In this document: positions 23,049-35,597 of the stretch, one piece after another | Layout: the number at the start of each line of letters is the position of its first letter | Numbering within the stretch: the first letter of the stretch is position 1 | Assembly: GCA_010093515.1 (NCBI GenBank) | Contig: MU001684.1 | Coordinates: 851,411-915,410, forward strand | Origin: Lineolata rhizophorae | Taxonomy: Eukaryota > Ascomycota > Dothideomycetes > Lineolatales > Lineolataceae | Direction: 5' to 3' | DNA: 64,000 nt | Position numbers and translations under genes: made by a program | Notes under the pieces: model-generated | The model's input: the letters and a program-made list of their open reading frames with translations, nothing else | Databases searched by the model: none | Told to the model about the DNA's origin: nothing

Positions 23049-23507
23049 GGTTGATCAGAAGACTTAGGGGGATTTAATGAACTTAACCGTCTAGTCTGCA
23101 GGTCGGATCGGCTTATTGAAGTGAACGATGGCTTTCAACGTCCCTCCTCTCTAGGGCACCACGCCCTTTGACTTGACAAATGAGAGGAATTCTGCAGGCA
23201 CTTCCCTGCCTAGTTTCCTAAGCGAGGCTAAGCGTTCTCACGTGATAGTGAGGTCTGCCTAGATCTGTCCTGGATACACCTTGGTCGATAGAGGTTGCAA
23301 TGCCATACGGTGCTGCCAGAAGCAGTAGAACACGGAGATTACGTTGCCTAGTCACGCAAATGGAATAGTATACAACCGACGGCCCGCCTGGAACTCCGTC
23401 TGCCACTGGGACCCAAACCAAGAGCTATTTTCGCGCGACCGTATTGCGAAACCCAACCGTCTAAACACCGTAAGATGCTGGAATACGTGAATTCAGAGCG
23501 CTAGTGC
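23049..23507. other. Intergenic region
   Basis: Holds the promoter of the GNAT gene and the 3' flank of the LYR-protein gene. Nothing else recognised. Confidence 0.5.
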
Positions 23508-24803
23508 TTAACGACTACTGCTTCCCTCAACTGCAGAGTTTGCCGGACTCGCAGCCGACCTTCTTGGACGCTTGCCCTTTTCATCGACTCCCTCAAACAT
23601 AGCACTCCAATCCATAGATGGAGCTGTTCGTGACGAAGAGATTGCATGCTTCGGAACGGGCTGCTCTCCCCACTTAACGTCCCACGTCTGGCTTTCTGCG
23701 TCCCAGACCATCATCGGACAGATTGCCCAAATCCGCCGATAGATACGCCGCATGAAGCGAGGGGTTATATGGTGGCCTTCCTGCCTATCACCCGGATAGA
23801 GAGGGGCGATGGGCCGAAGACGTAAAGTATCGTGCATGGTGTCGATGAGGAGGGACGGCGTCCAAAGAGACACGTTAGGCGACGGGGTGGTAGTGTCGCT
23901 TAGTGCAGGCTCCGTGCTATTCCTTTCCACGTTCGAATCACTGGCTCTCTCTTCGGGAGCGATATAGGATTGGGCGGGGACTCGTCGCGGCCGCTTGCGT
24001 TCCGGTTGCAGCCTGCCTGATGCCAAATCTCTGAGCCTTTCCCAGTCGCTCTCCGGAACAGGTAGAAATATTCTTGAAAGGAAGTCGGTATGTTCTTTTT
24101 TGAACTGGTTCATCTGTCGTTTGACAGGCATCGTTCGTTTCCACACGTTGGACGCTGGCGTCGAAAAGGTAGCGCGGCGCAGCGGCCTGCGCGTCCGAGG
24201 ACCCACTTCGACCTGAGACTGCACGAGAGCGTTGAGCCTGGCGAATCGAGGTGATATTCGATACTTGAATACGTCTTGTGCCGAAGGTATCCGCTCCATG
24301 TGCTCAGGGATCCAGCTTGGCTGAAGCGGTTCGGACGGCGTCTCTTCGGCAGAGCTCCCGGGAGCAGCCGTGGTCAGAACCTCAGTCAGAAAGTGGTGAT
24401 ATCTCTTTCCCTTGCGTCCATATGCGTGAAGAAGTACTTGCAAAAGGGAGCGCTCATGTCCATCGGCGGCACGGCGGAGCAGACGCAGCTCGTGCCGTGC
24501 TTCTTTGAGTTTTGATAGTATTCGACTTTCCGAGAGCGACGCTGGGCGGAGGTATTGGTATCTCTTGAACCGAAGCATGATGTGACGCCGGTAGAAGTCA
24601 CGAGCTTGAGCGTCCGGGAGATATGAGCACTCACGGAGAAGTGCCCTGAGCAGACACCTCGCATCCGAGGCCCATTCTCGGCGAATCTGTGCGACATATG
24701 CTTTGCTTTCTTGCGTCTCCGAGATGCCGAGCGATCTCGCCTTCCTGTGCCATGGCTTTACTGCTGTCGCGACCTTGCCAAGCGACGGGACGGGCTTGGA
24801 CAT
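23508..24803 (-). CDS. LYR-motif protein, probably mitochondrial
   Basis: Single-exon gene of 431 aa starting at an ATG. The N-terminus (MSKPVPSLGKVATAVKPWHR) is basic and free of acidic residues, consistent with a mitochondrial presequence. Residues about 50-85 form the LYR-like helices: LLRALLRECSYLP, then RDFYRRHIMLRFKRY, with LLR in place of the canonical LYR. LYR proteins bind acyl carrier protein and help assemble respiratory complexes or Fe-S clusters. The remaining 340 residues are charged and contain a conserved-looking segment (HHITPRFMRRIYRRIWAICP) but no domain I can name. The length far exceeds the usual 80-150 aa LYR proteins. The gene is divergent from mbp1. Confidence 0.65.
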   Translation of the reverse strand: MSKPVPSLGKVATAVKPWHRKARSLGISETQESKAYVAQIRREWASDARCLLRALLRECSYLPDAQARDFYRRHIMLRFKRYQYLRPASLSESRILSKLKEARHELRLLRRAADGHERSLLQVLLHAYGRKGKRYHHFLTEVLTTAAPGSSAEETPSEPLQPSWIPEHMERIPSAQDVFKYRISPRFARLNALVQSQVEVGPRTRRPLRRATFSTPASNVWKRTMPVKRQMNQFKKEHTDFLSRIFLPVPESDWERLRDLASGRLQPERKRPRRVPAQSYIAPEERASDSNVERNSTEPALSDTTTPSPNVSLWTPSLLIDTMHDTLRLRPIAPLYPGDRQEGHHITPRFMRRIYRRIWAICPMMVWDAESQTWDVKWGEQPVPKHAISSSRTAPSMDWSAMFEGVDEKGKRPRRSAASPANSAVEGSSSR

Positions 24804-25869
24804 GGCGGAGCCGGCCGTTTGCTACCTGTGCATGCCGATGGAACGCACACTGGACACTGATTGACTCGTTCCGAAGGGCGCAGCGCAAACAGAACGGGGG
24901 CGGCAAAGTCTGGCGGGCATGGCACGTGGTCAAGAGGGGGAGCTACATATGTAGAACGTAGTAAGTTCATCAAGCGCAATGCATGGTCCAGTAGATGGGA
25001 TGCGCGAACCTTGCGCAGCAGGCCCCTGAGCTGGGCCGGGCTCGGCGGCGGCGGCGAAAATTGCTCCGGGCGGGCCCCGGCGGGTCGGGAAGGCGGCTCG
25101 CTAAACGCGAAGTCGGCGCGCTGCCAGAGCCACGTGACCGTCGCGCGAGCACCGAGCACCGCCTCCGCCGCGCCCGCTGCCGCCGCGCGACTCCGCGCGA
25201 CTCCGCACGAAGTCGACGCCGACCTCGAGCCTCTGCGCCTCCGGCTCGCGAATCCAGCGCCGCAGCCGCCGTCTCGTCCCGTTTCGCGGCGTCGTCGAGG
25301 CCCGCGTCTGGCTGGCAGGCGGCCCTCCGGCCGGCCCCGTGTCGAGCGGCCCCCCGCGCGCCGCGCGCTGCAGCTGCTCGCGCAGGCGAGCCAATCCAAT
25401 CTAACTGCTTCCATACGCGCCAGCGGCCCGGCCTCGAATCCGGCACATCGTGCGCCCCGGCCTCGTGTGCCCGTCCACTCACCACCAACCACCTGCCTCC
25501 GCGACGCTCCACGCCAGCGCCGCGCCGACCCGCCGTCCGACTCTCCCCTCACCACCCGTCTTCTCTCCCCTCCTCGCCCGCCTCGTTGCACGCTCTCCCC
25601 TCGGTCTGCTTCGCCTCCCCCACCCCCCGCTCTTCGCTCTCCGCTCTCCTCTCTCCACCACCTGCTGCAAAGAGCCGCCTGGATGCGCTGACCCGCTCCT
25701 GTCGCCGTTTGCCCGTCGCTCCCTTACACCAACTCATTCGCAACCAGCGCCGTCGAGAGGACCGAGGGTATCGCCCCAGGGAGTCGCGTCGCCGGCTGCC
25801 CGCCTTACCTTTCCCTTCGTCGCGCGCGCCCTCGCTCCGCCCGCCGTCATCGCCTCGACCGCCGGCGCG
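24804..25869. other. Divergent promoter region and long 5' leader of mbp1
   Basis: About 1.07 kb between the starts of the LYR gene (-) and mbp1 (+). From about 25440 the plus strand is strongly CT-rich (many CCTC and CCGC runs), typical of a fungal transcription start region. Overlapping long open frames on both strands are composition effects. Confidence 0.5.
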
Positions 25870-28616
25870 ATGCAAGTCGCACATTCCTTTCCCGACGGCC
25901 GTTCGGGGTCCTTCTCCGCTGCCCCGTCCAACAGCCAGCAGATGCTGTACGGCTCGCAGCACGGCATGATGGTCCAGCCGCCCGCCTATCGTAGCTTTCC
26001 CGAGGTCAATGGCATGCCGCAGCATTCCATGGACCGACCTCAAATCTACACGGTTCGTCGCAAGTCGCTTTGAAGCCCGCTGTTCCCGGCTGCATCTAAC
26101 CGTTTTGTCTGCGCAGGCTGTGTACTCGGGCGTCCAGGTCTACGAGATGGAGATCAACGGCGTCGCGGTCATGCGGAGGAGGTCTGACTCGTGGCTCAAT
26201 GCGACGCAAATCCTCAAGGTCGCAGGGGTTGATAAGGGCAAACGCACCAAGGTCCTGGAGAAGGAGATCCACACCGGCGAGCACGAAAAGGTCCAGGGCG
26301 GATACGGCAAGTATCAAGGCACGTGGACCAACTATCGGCGCGGCCGCGAGTTTTGTCGCCAGTATGGCGTCGAGGATGTTCTTCGGCCGCTTTTAGAGTA
26401 CGACATGAGTGCCGACGGAACTGCGAGCTCGGGACACGCGATTGAGACGCCCACCAAAGAGCAGGCCATGGCTGCGAACCGCAAACGCTTCTACGCTGCC
26501 GGCCTCGATGCCAGGTCCGGAAGCCAGAACGCTAATGGCACCTTCTTCTCCAACATCTCCCCGACAGCCTCTAACGCCCTGGCGGCGATGAACAAAGTTG
26601 CGCGCCTCAACTCTCCCGCCCCGAGGCCGGGCAGCGCAGCCCAACGACGGCCAGGAATGAATGGACGGATGCCCTCGTCTCAACCACCGTTCGGGAGCCA
26701 GGAGTCTTTCCGTGGAGGCAGCCAGCAGAGTTTTGTTTCGGAGAGGAGCCTGGGCCCAAGCGGGCCGCAGAATGATCCGATGTATGCCTCGCAAAGCCAA
26801 AGCGGTGCGCTGATGGGGGACGGCTTGGATGAGCCCCCGCGGAAGAGAATGCGGCCTTCCAGTCAGGACGAGCCGTTTTCCCAGCCGACCAATGGCGGAT
26901 ACGACGTCTCCATGCGCGAGGGAACTCCCACGGAGCCAAACGAATCATTCGTATATCATCAAGCCGGTATTCACATGTCTCAAGGGGCCGAGGAGGACAT
27001 ACCGACGGCTCTCCCACCACTTCCACCCCCGGGGGACAAGGTCGCCGAGGAGAAGCAGTCGCTCCTTCTAGACCTTTTCGCAGACCCCTCGCGCGTAGAC
27101 TATTCCACCCACCCCGCAATTCAACATCTATCCGGATCCGATTTGGACTTGCCTTTGGACAACTCGGCCAACACTGCCCTGCATTGGGCAGCCACGTTGG
27201 CCAGGGTGTCTCTTATGCGTCTTTTGATATCTAAAGGCGCGAGTATTTTCCGCGGCAATATAGCTGGCGAGACACCCTTGATGGCTGCTGTTCAAGTGAA
27301 CAACTGCCTCGACCACAGCTGCTTTCCCGAGCTCCTGGAGACCCTTAACCCCCTAATTGAGGTTCGAGATGCGCGCGAGAGGACCATTCTCCATCATATC
27401 GCAGTATCGTCGGGCATCAAGGGCCGTGCGGCCTCCAGCAAGTACTATCTCGAGGCCTTGCTAGAATTCCTAGTCAGGAGTAATTCCAGCAATAATAGCC
27501 AGTCCAATTCATTCGAAGCTGGCAACGGCTCGAGTCAGCAACACCACCACCATTCCAAGCCGATTGGCTTAATGCGATTCATGAGCGAAATGGTAAACGC
27601 ACGGGATAAGGCTGGCAACACCGCACTAAACTTGGTCGCAAGGATTGGCAACCGCAGCATAATCCAGCAGCTCTTAGAAGTCCAGGCAGACACGACTATC
27701 TGCAACTATAAGGGCCTAAGGCCGGTAGATTTCGGCGTAGGTACTGATGGCGCAGCGAACCAAGCGGACAATGGAAGCAGTCACCACCAGATAAGCTCGC
27801 CCAACAAATCACGGCCGGCGAGCCGGATCGAAGAGACAAGCAAAGATATGATGCCGAGTAAGTCTAGACGAGCATATCTCAACCTATTAGTCGGCGTTAA
27901 CCTGTGCTTCAGCTCTTTCCTCTTTCCTTTCGCAGACCGACTCTCAGTTTTCCGCCGAGATACGAATAAAACAGGACGACATCGACCGTACCAATACCGC
28001 CATTCGCGACCTCTCTGCGCAACAGCGGGTTGAGCGCCAGAAGCTAGAGGCGCTTCGTCAACGTATTCGCTCCCGCACTGAGCGCCGGCAGCGGGCCGTC
28101 AACCTGCGCCGCGCTATCGATGAGCAACGTCAGCGCCTTACGGCAATGGGCATGCCACCTCCAGGCGGCAAGGGATTTGGTCGCATCAACGTCAGTGTCG
28201 GCGACGCCGACAAAAGTGCCGCCGGATTCGAGATCCCGCGCGAGGCGCTACCCATCGCGATGACGACGGAACTGCTTTCGCCCCAAGAGCAGCAACAGCA
28301 TATTCACCAGCTGTCGGTCCAGCAACGCGGTTTCCTTTCCACCCTTCCGAACCCCGCGGTGCTCAAGGCGCGGTTGCATGCGTACGCGGCAAACAATGCG
28401 GTTCTGAAGACCAGGTCGGCGGCGCTCAAGTCTCGGAGCGGCGAACTGGAAGCTCTCTATCGTAAGGTGGTGAGCTTGTGCACGGGAGTGGACGAGAGCC
28501 GGGTCGAGGAGAGTCTCGCGGCGCTGGTGGCTGCGGTGGAAAGCGAGAGTGGGGACGGAGTCGAGGTGGGAAGGGTCAAGGAGTTCTTGAGGAAGATGGA
28601 GGGCGTCGAAGGATGA
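25870..28616 (+). CDS. mbp1: Mbp1/Res-type APSES cell-cycle transcription factor
   Basis: DNA-binding subunit of the MBF complex, which drives G1/S genes through MluI boxes together with a Swi6-type partner. About 875 aa; exons 25870-26052, 26117-27857 and 27913-28616. The APSES domain starts in exon 2 (AVYSGVQVYEMEINGVAVMR, then WLNATQILKVAGVDKGKRTK and GTWTNYRRGREFCRQYG). Ankyrin repeats follow in the middle (NTALHWAATLARVSLMRLLI; GETPLMAAV; GNTALNLVARIGNRS). The C-terminus is a long coiled coil (QQRVERQKLEALRQRIRSR). The third exon uses the acceptor at 27911-27912, giving PTLSSFLSQTDSQFSAE; the next AG downstream shifts the frame. Intron 1 has a TCTAACC branch. APSES plus ankyrin separates it from StuA and Swi6. 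Confidence 0.92.
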
Positions 28617-29341
28617 ATGTGCTTGTTCTTCAAGCCGCCCGGCGTATGGGTGGACTAACGCGGCCCCCGGAAACGCAGCTCGAAGCGTACATGGCGGTAA
28701 TGTCTGCGCGTATTGATTCTGTTTTGCTGCGCTCTTTGTAGCAGAACATCCGCCTATGCGCTTTGCAATTCCCGATTGCCATAATGCTATCAACACACGT
28801 AGCTGTTTCTTTTCAACCAGTAGTAATGACGGTTTTTTCTTTCTCATATTTCCGTTAGCGGACAGGTCTGATTCAATGTCCGTGCCAGTGCTCTCATTGT
28901 TTTTTTCCCTTGATTTCGATGTTGTTTACGCTGCTATGCAATGTTTTCTGTATCCAAGGCCGAGGATATCGGCAATGGAAAAGCGAAGTATATGTACATC
29001 CATGAGCTGTCGAGCGTAATTAGACATATCCGACTGAAATTCTATCAACCCTTCATTAGGCTTTGATACACTCGAACCACTTAATTCTAAAACATTATAC
29101 TGTTGATTCAGCTGGACCGTTACTCGGCAGGTACATTCAATGCCTCCTAGAGGGCTAAAATCATCACGTCAATTTAATAAGACGATTTGTGCTGCTGTAG
29201 AATATTCATGGTTGATCTCGAAAAGTTACAAAATATACAGCCCAATCCAATCTATCGTCTCTAAACATCGCTATGCATGCGCATCCATGTTCTTGCCTCT
29301 TACCCGGATCGGCGCCCCTCCGCAGCGCCTTCGTACCAACC
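28617..29341. other. Convergent intergenic region
   Basis: Separates the 3' ends of mbp1 (+) and spf1 (-). AT-richer than the surroundings, as expected of 3' UTR sequence. Nothing else recognised. Confidence 0.6.
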
Positions 29342-32300
29342 CTATTGCCTTTCTTTCTCGGCAATCTCTTGTAATCTCCTCCTTTCCTCGGCCTCAATCT
29401 GTTCGGGCCGGCGGACAGCGATGTCTTTGGGTCGATAATCACCAAACAACTGCTTCAACGTCTTCTCGATAATCCAGCATCCCACATAGTCCAGGGCCAT
29501 GACGGCCGTCATGGTAACTTTGAACTCAGTCGAGAAGGGCACAAGCCGCAGCTTCTCGTTGATTTCGGGGATGAACTCCGTGGCGCAGCTGAAGGCGACG
29601 CCTGCGACTAGCACGAGGCCCCAGTACATGCTTTTGTTCTCCGAGATAGATTCCCGGAAGGGACGACCCTGGTAGTTGATGGCGAAGGTAGAAATTTGCT
29701 GGATGAGCTGGAGAAGGTAGATTGCCGAGTTGAGGAGCGAGGGCTCAAATTCGCCTTCGAGGTCGACGTCGTCGTCTTTCCTGTCCGACGGTGAGTGTAG
29801 GCAAAAGCAGACGAATGGTATTGGACTTACGGCTCTATTCGCTGGACATATTGCGAGATGTAGATCAAAGTAACAATGTGAATCGCAAATTGCCCTAGAA
29901 CCGACCCGATAATATAGGGGTTGAAAATGTTGTTCTGGGGACGTTCTTTCGAAAGCTGGTCGACAGGCTACGGAAAGAATCAGTAAGTTTTTGCTCCGCT
30001 TTCGATTACGCGAAGTACATACCTTTGCCCGTGAAATCGACAAAAAGCAAACGCTCATCATCATGCCACTTATCGTCACTTGTCCATCTCCAAATTTGAT
30101 ACCATCTAAATAGAGCACGCTTAGGCTGTACGCGCTGATCAGACAATTCAGTGCCAAAATCTTGTACATCTGAATTGTTGCCACGAGCGTGCACCTCCCT
30201 TGACGGATGATGTTGGGAATTGCGACGACATTAGCGAGCTTGCTGGTGAAGGGCGCTGCCACAGAAGCATCTCCCAGCTTGATTGTTGGAGGCTCGTTCT
30301 CGTCAAGCTCGGACTCCATCATCTTTGTCGTGAGCGAATCCGCCAAGCCTTGCACTTGCTTTTGGGCTTGGGCTTGGCGCTGCTGCGCCGGTGTCAGTTG
30401 CTGCTGGTTGCCTTGCTGAGTTGTGGTTACCGCTCCATTTGCGCCACTGTTCTGCTGCGCGAGCGCCGCCGCAGCCGTCGCGCCTTTCTTCTTTGCTTCG
30501 CGCTCCATCGCCTTTTCGTAGTGCGGGTTCTGAGGCCCTGGCGGATATAGGTGCGCAATCATCGGCGGAACAGGCGGCGATGGTTGATTAAACCGCTTCA
30601 TCAAGCTAACTTGCTTCTCGTACACCTCTTTCATCTTGGAAGTTCGAAAATGCTCGGCGATCTTGTCGAGATCTTCCCTGGTTCCGTTGAGCAGCGCTAC
30701 GCCGATGTGAGCTTGCTTGAGCGCGCCAACGTCATTAGTCCCGTCGCCACACATGAGCGTCGTGTAGCCACAGTCCTTGAGCCCGAGCAAAATTTCCTCC
30801 TTTTGCTTCGGAGACACTCGTGCATACACCCAAGTGTGCCGCAAAAGGTCGCGCCAACCCTTCTGTCCAGTAAGCTTATTAATAGCATATCCCGTCGCGC
30901 AGATGTCCTTCGTCTTCAAAATTTCCGGCTCGAGCGGCTGCGTCTCGTCAACCGGAATGTTGACCTTGTCGTCGATACTACGCCATACGAGCTTGGTGTT
31001 AGTGTCGTCATTCTCCGGAGCATCTAAAACGAGCACGTCGCGATCTACGATCTCGACCTGGCGCGCAACGTGAACGGCCGTCAGTGGGTTGTCGCCCGTG
31101 ATCATGACAACGCGATGGCTGCTTTCGTTGAGCATGCGAACGGCCTTCTTGGCGTCGTCCTTGAGCGGACATTGAAGGACCAGAAAGCCAGCGAAGTGAA
31201 GGTCGCATTCCACATCTTCCCGCTTGAGATCGTTGATGCGATTCTGGCCAAGCTCTGCCTCTTTCGAGAGGTATTTGTATGCGAGGGCTAGTACACGGCC
31301 ACCGTTGCGAGTGAAATACTTAAAAGTCTCTTCGTATTTGGGCGGAACGTCGACCAACATCTTGCGGATGGTCTCAGGGGCACCTTTCACACCAACAATA
31401 GTGCTCTTTGCCTTCTTGCCAGTTTGACGATTGTTCTCGAACACCGTTGCGACCGAGCTCTGTCTCTTGAGCGCCGAAGAGAACTGAAAGCGCCGCCGGA
31501 TCTGAACGCCTTCGACATGGGACGCACCCGCTTTGGAGGCTGCAACGACCTTGTTCGCAAGCATGTCGTTGCGACCAAGGGACCATCCGAGAGAAGAAAG
31601 GGTTGCCTTTTCCATGGGCTCGCCGACAATGTCGCCCTCCTCGAGTTTGACTAGCGCGTGTGCCGTCGCAAGGACTAGGGTGGTCTCTGGGCCGGCTTCC
31701 GCAACGGCAGTCAAGTGGCTTTGTGCTCCATCCGACTCTGTCTTGACGCTAGGACCCCCACGGCCTAGGGAAAGCCCTGCGATCCCATCCACGACAAGGT
31801 CCTCTCCTGTGAGTGTGCCGGTCTTGTCGAAGCAGGCCACGTCGACACGTCCGGCGTACGGTATCCTAAACGGTTCTGTACAGAAGATGGCAAACTTGCT
31901 CAACGCCGCAAGGCTCGTATTGACGGCCAAACTCAGTTCCATGGGAAGCTCGGGTGGGACCACGCTGGTAATGATCAGGACACAGTCTAGGAGGAGCTTC
32001 GAACGCTTCCGGTCCTTGGACACGCCTTCTTGCCAAACGTACCAGGACGCGGCGAGGGCAAACATAAGGAGGAACAAGATGAACAGTAGGGCCTCCAAAT
32101 TGTTCGCCGACACGCGCTCGGTAGAATAGATCATTGTGCGCACAAGACTGCCCTGGCTAGTCTCGAAACCAGTCTTGATCACGATGGCCATGGCTCCTTT
32201 ATCCGGCGGAGTAGGTACACCAGATGCTACTGAATGCAGGGTGTCAGGCGCATCATCACTGGACGTCCCGTGGGTGACCTGCAAGACTTTCGTGCCTCCA

Positions 32301-33334
32301 AAAAGCAGCGCGTTCTTATCGAGGCCATCCGGTTCGACCCTAGCGTCGCCCGGCCTCAGTTGAATTGAGTCCTTCAGCACCGGCGTGCTCTCGCCGGAGA
32401 GCATAGCTTCATTGACAATCGCCGTTCCTTCCACGAGCAGCATGTCACATGCAACCCCGCTATCCTCCTTGGTCCTTCCAACGGAGACCAAGTCTCCCGG
32501 CAAAAGCTTGTCACTGTGGATTTCCTGCCACTTATTCTGGCGGTGCACCCAAATGTCGTACGGCTTGATACTCATGCCGCGGAACTCGTTGAGAGTGCGT
32601 TGGCGCTGCCAGACTACCGTGCTCTCAAACGCGACGAGCATGACGAGGGTGAAGAGCGAGTAGTACCAGTATTCGTCCAACATCCACAGCCCCACGCAGA
32701 ACACCTGGAAGACGAAGAATGGCGCGACGGCGTGCTCCTGGAACAGCTCGGTGAAAGTGGGGACCGGGATATCGAAGGCATTGTCGCCGTAATGCTGCTG
32801 AAGGCGCTGGATGTCGGCGGGCGAAGACAGGCCGCGAGACTGCTGAAACGTCTTGAGCTGCGGCTTCGGATCGGCGTCGAGCGCGTACGAGAGAGCTCTG
32901 AAGGAGCCCTTCTCGGGCGAATATAGAAACCGACGCTTCTGGAATAGAAACGAAACATTTTCCTTGCCGCCAACCACGGTCCGCCTGAGCGGGCAAATAT
33001 CCGCAGCGCCGGCGTTCGCAATAGGGATGACCTTGATCAAGCCTGCGGAGTTGACATCCTTGGCCTTGGTGGTGGTAAAGAGCGCCTGCAGGTTGACGTC
33101 CCAGTGGGTGCTAAGCCAGACCAGCGACTGCACGGTCACAATGGAGCCGACCCAGACAAAGGTCCACTCCTGGCCGTCGATGTACCTCTCATAGCGGTCC
33201 TCGTCGAGGTAGAAGGCAAGGAAGACGGGCCAGACGAAGGCGAAGGGCCAGACGTAGGCGTGCAGGTGGCGGGGAAGTGGGTTCTGGAGAGTCGCCGACT
33301 TGATCTGGCTGTCGTCGACGAGGGGCGGCGCCAT
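29342..33334 (-). CDS. spf1: P5A-type ER transmembrane-helix dislocase ATPase Spf1
   Basis: P-type ATPase of the ER membrane that extracts misinserted transmembrane helices; its loss perturbs calcium and ER homeostasis. About 1295 aa; exons 33334-30023, 29967-29831 and 29780-29342. Motifs in order: actuator-domain loop LSGES (about 312-316), membrane motif PPELP (460-464) typical of P5A enzymes, phosphorylation motif DKTGTLTG with Asp 503, and hinge [16 protein letters not shown]. Two N-terminal hydrophobic hairpins precede the core ([19 protein letters not shown]). The frame stays open through both C-terminal introns (55 and 50 bases), but splicing restores the expected [18 protein letters not shown] segment. 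Divergent from the GlnRS gene. Confidence 0.95.
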   Translation of the reverse strand: MAPPLVDDSQIKSATLQNPLPRHLHAYVWPFAFVWPVFLAFYLDEDRYERYIDGQEWTFVWVGSIVTVQSLVWLSTHWDVNLQALFTTTKAKDVNSAGLIKVIPIANAGAADICPLRRTVVGGKENVSFLFQKRRFLYSPEKGSFRALSYALDADPKPQLKTFQQSRGLSSPADIQRLQQHYGDNAFDIPVPTFTELFQEHAVAPFFVFQVFCVGLWMLDEYWYYSLFTLVMLVAFESTVVWQRQRTLNEFRGMSIKPYDIWVHRQNKWQEIHSDKLLPGDLVSVGRTKEDSGVACDMLLVEGTAIVNEAMLSGESTPVLKDSIQLRPGDARVEPDGLDKNALLFGGTKVLQVTHGTSSDDAPDTLHSVASGVPTPPDKGAMAIVIKTGFETSQGSLVRTMIYSTERVSANNLEALLFILFLLMFALAASWYVWQEGVSKDRKRSKLLLDCVLIITSVVPPELPMELSLAVNTSLAALSKFAIFCTEPFRIPYAGRVDVACFDKTGTLTGEDLVVDGIAGLSLGRGGPSVKTESDGAQSHLTAVAEAGPETTLVLATAHALVKLEEGDIVGEPMEKATLSSLGWSLGRNDMLANKVVAASKAGASHVEGVQIRRRFQFSSALKRQSSVATVFENNRQTGKKAKSTIVGVKGAPETIRKMLVDVPPKYEETFKYFTRNGGRVLALAYKYLSKEAELGQNRINDLKREDVECDLHFAGFLVLQCPLKDDAKKAVRMLNESSHRVVMITGDNPLTAVHVARQVEIVDRDVLVLDAPENDDTNTKLVWRSIDDKVNIPVDETQPLEPEILKTKDICATGYAINKLTGQKGWRDLLRHTWVYARVSPKQKEEILLGLKDCGYTTLMCGDGTNDVGALKQAHIGVALLNGTREDLDKIAEHFRTSKMKEVYEKQVSLMKRFNQPSPPVPPMIAHLYPPGPQNPHYEKAMEREAKKKGATAAAALAQQNSGANGAVTTTQQGNQQQLTPAQQRQAQAQKQVQGLADSLTTKMMESELDENEPPTIKLGDASVAAPFTSKLANVVAIPNIIRQGRCTLVATIQMYKILALNCLISAYSLSVLYLDGIKFGDGQVTISGMMMSVCFLSISRAKVCTSRNRKRSKNLLILSVACRPAFERTSPEQHFQPLYYRVGSRAICDSHCYFDLHLAICPANRAVSPIPFVCFCLHSPSDRKDDDVDLEGEFEPSLLNSAIYLLQLIQQISTFAINYQGRPFRESISENKSMYWGLVLVAGVAFSCATEFIPEINEKLRLVPFSTEFKVTMTAVMALDYVGCWIIEKTLKQLFGDYRPKDIAVRRPEQIEAEERRRLQEIAEKERQ

Positions 33335-33642
33335 GGCGGACGGAGCGCGATGCGGATGCCGGAGCAGTGTTGGGGATGATGAGGATGGCGGAGAGACGGA
33401 CCTCTGGGGTTGGTGGCTCTTGGGAACCGTGTCTTGTGCTGTTTGGCGTGTTTGCACTGCGCCTAGGCGGTGAATGGCGGCAGGTCGGGTGTGGCGCGGC
33501 GAGGGGCCAGCTGCGACGGCCCCGAAACGGTCGAGGGGCACGAGGGGGGCCGGGCGGCTTTGAGTCACTTCCCAGCCGTGACCTATCTCGTCCCTCACGC
33601 CGCTCTTTCTTCCCCTTCTCTCCGCGCACGCTGCACGCAACC
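33335..33642. promoter_or_regulatory. Bidirectional promoter between spf1 and gln4
   Basis: Only 308 bases separate the two divergent start codons, so the leaders and core promoters of both housekeeping genes must share this interval. The gln4 side is CT-rich (TTCTTCCCCTTCTCTCC just before the ATG). No TATA box seen. Confidence 0.6.
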
Positions 33643-35597
33643 ATGGAGGCGCCCAAGGAGATGTCCAAGCGCGCCGCCGAAAAGGCCAAGAAGAAGCTTG
33701 AAAAGGCGAAGAAGAAGGAAGAATACGCTCTGCGTCCGAAGCAGCAGCCCGACGACACCGCGGGCACCACCACCGCCAGCTCTCAGGCGTCCGGCAGCGT
33801 CTTCGCCGAGGGCTGGCTCAAGCGTGTCTACGAAGAGAAGCCCGTGCCCGTCCGCACGCGCTTCCCGCCAGAGCCCAATGGCTTCCTCCACATCGGCCAC
33901 GCAAAGGCCATCGCCGTCAACTTTGGCTTCGCCAAGCACCACAATGGCATCTGCTTCTTGCGTTACGACGACACGAACCCGGCCAAGGAGGAGGAGATAT
34001 ACTTCACCGCAATTCAGGACATGGTCAGATGGCTGGGGTTTGAGCCGTACCAAATCACGTACAGCAGCGACCACTTTGACAGGCTGTACGAGTTGGCCGA
34101 GGAGCTGATCCGGAGGGACAAGGGCTATGTGTGCCACTGCAGCCGTGCGTTGGCCCCATCAGGCCCTGCATCTGTATAATGCTGAAACTTTTCCCAGGCG
34201 ACGAGATCAATCTCCAGCGCGGCGGCAAGGACAACAAAGGGCCCCGGTTCGCCTGCGGCCACCGCGACCGGCCCATCGACGAGTCTCTGGAAGAATTTCG
34301 TGCCATGCGCGATGGCAAATATAAACCCGGCGAAGCTCACCTGCGCATGAAGCAGAGCTTGACGGATCTAAACGAAGGCAACCCGCAGATGTGGGACCTC
34401 GCCGCATACCGCATCGTCGAAAAGAACCATCACCACCGCACAGGAGACCGATGGCGCATCTACCCCACCTACGACTTTACGCACTGCCTATGCGACTCCT
34501 TCGAGGAGATATCTCATTCTCTGTGCACAACCGAATTCTTCCTCTCACGAAAATCATACGACTGGCTGCTGGAGGTTCTGGACTTCAAGGTTCCAAACTC
34601 GGAAGAGAAAGGCCCGATGCAGCGCGAGTACGGTCGCCTCAACGTGGCTGGCACTATTTTGTCGAAGCGCCGAATACAGATGCTAGTTGATGGGACGACG
34701 GTGGAAGTAAAGGGGCCCGATGGCTCGACCACGACAAAGACAATCCCCCCTACGGTTCGCGGGTGGGACGACCCGCGTCTGTACACGCTCGTCGCCATCC
34801 GCCGGCGTGGCGTTCCCGCTGAAGCCCTCCTCAATTTTGTGCGCGAACTCGGCGTCACCGACGCGCTGACAAACATCCAGATCACGCGCTTTGAGGCCAC
34901 CGTTCGCAAGTACCTCGAGCGGTCGGTACCACGACTCATGCTCGTGCTAGACCCAATCCCTGTCGTAATCGAAGACCTGCCGGAAGATTATGATGAGGAA
35001 CTAGCAGTGCCATTCGATCCTAAGAAACCGGACGGCGAGTCGCGCTTGGTACCACTCACCCGTACCGTGTACATTGACCGTAGCGATTTCCGCGAGGAGG
35101 ACAGCCCGGAGTTCTTCCGTCTCGCGCCCGGCAAAGCTGTTGGTCTCCTTAACGTTCCCTTTAGCATCAAAGCTACCTCCTTTACCAAGGGTGACGATGG
35201 CCGGGTGAACGAAATTCGCGCCGTAAAGGTTGAGTCAAACGAAAAGCCCAAGGCCTTCATTCATTGGGTGAGCTCCAAAGGGAACAACGTCATTGCACGT
35301 CGCTACAATACACTGTTCAACTCCGAGGAACCCAATGCACTTGACTGGAAGGAAGGCGGATGGGCCGACGACCTCAATCCAGACAGCGAGGTGGTACATC
35401 GGGAGGCCGTGGTAGAGCCGGGAATTGATTTGCTCATGAAAGGGCACGCGAAGCATCCGAACCTAGCCTCCGACGACCTGGTCAGGTTCCAGGCAGTACG
35501 GACGGGTTATTTCTGTATAGATCCGGAGAGCGAGGAGGGAGTGCCCGTTCTGAACCAGATTGTTACGTTGAAAGAGGATTCAGGGAAAGCCAAGTGA
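33643..35597 (+). CDS. gln4: Glutaminyl-tRNA synthetase, cytosolic
   Basis: Class I aminoacyl-tRNA synthetase that charges tRNA-Gln. 633 aa; exons 33643-34144 and 34198-35597, joined in phase 1. The Rossmann fold carries the HIGH signature in [17 protein letters not shown] (83-86) and the KMSKS-equivalent loop in [10 protein letters not shown]. The GlnRS-specific segment [18 protein letters not shown] and the C-terminal beta-barrel anticodon-binding domains are present. The N-terminus is only a short Lys-rich leader ([19 protein letters not shown]), without the large appended domain of the yeast enzyme, and no mitochondrial presequence is evident. The intron begins GTGCGT and ends in a pyrimidine-rich TTTTCCCAG. 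Confidence 0.96.

Noticed and set aside
29342-33640. spf1 read as one uninterrupted 1432-codon frame starting upstream of 33334 and passing through both introns
   Set aside because: The two introns have good splice signals and removing them restores conserved P5A sequence; residues upstream of the ATG at 33334 are non-conserved leader.
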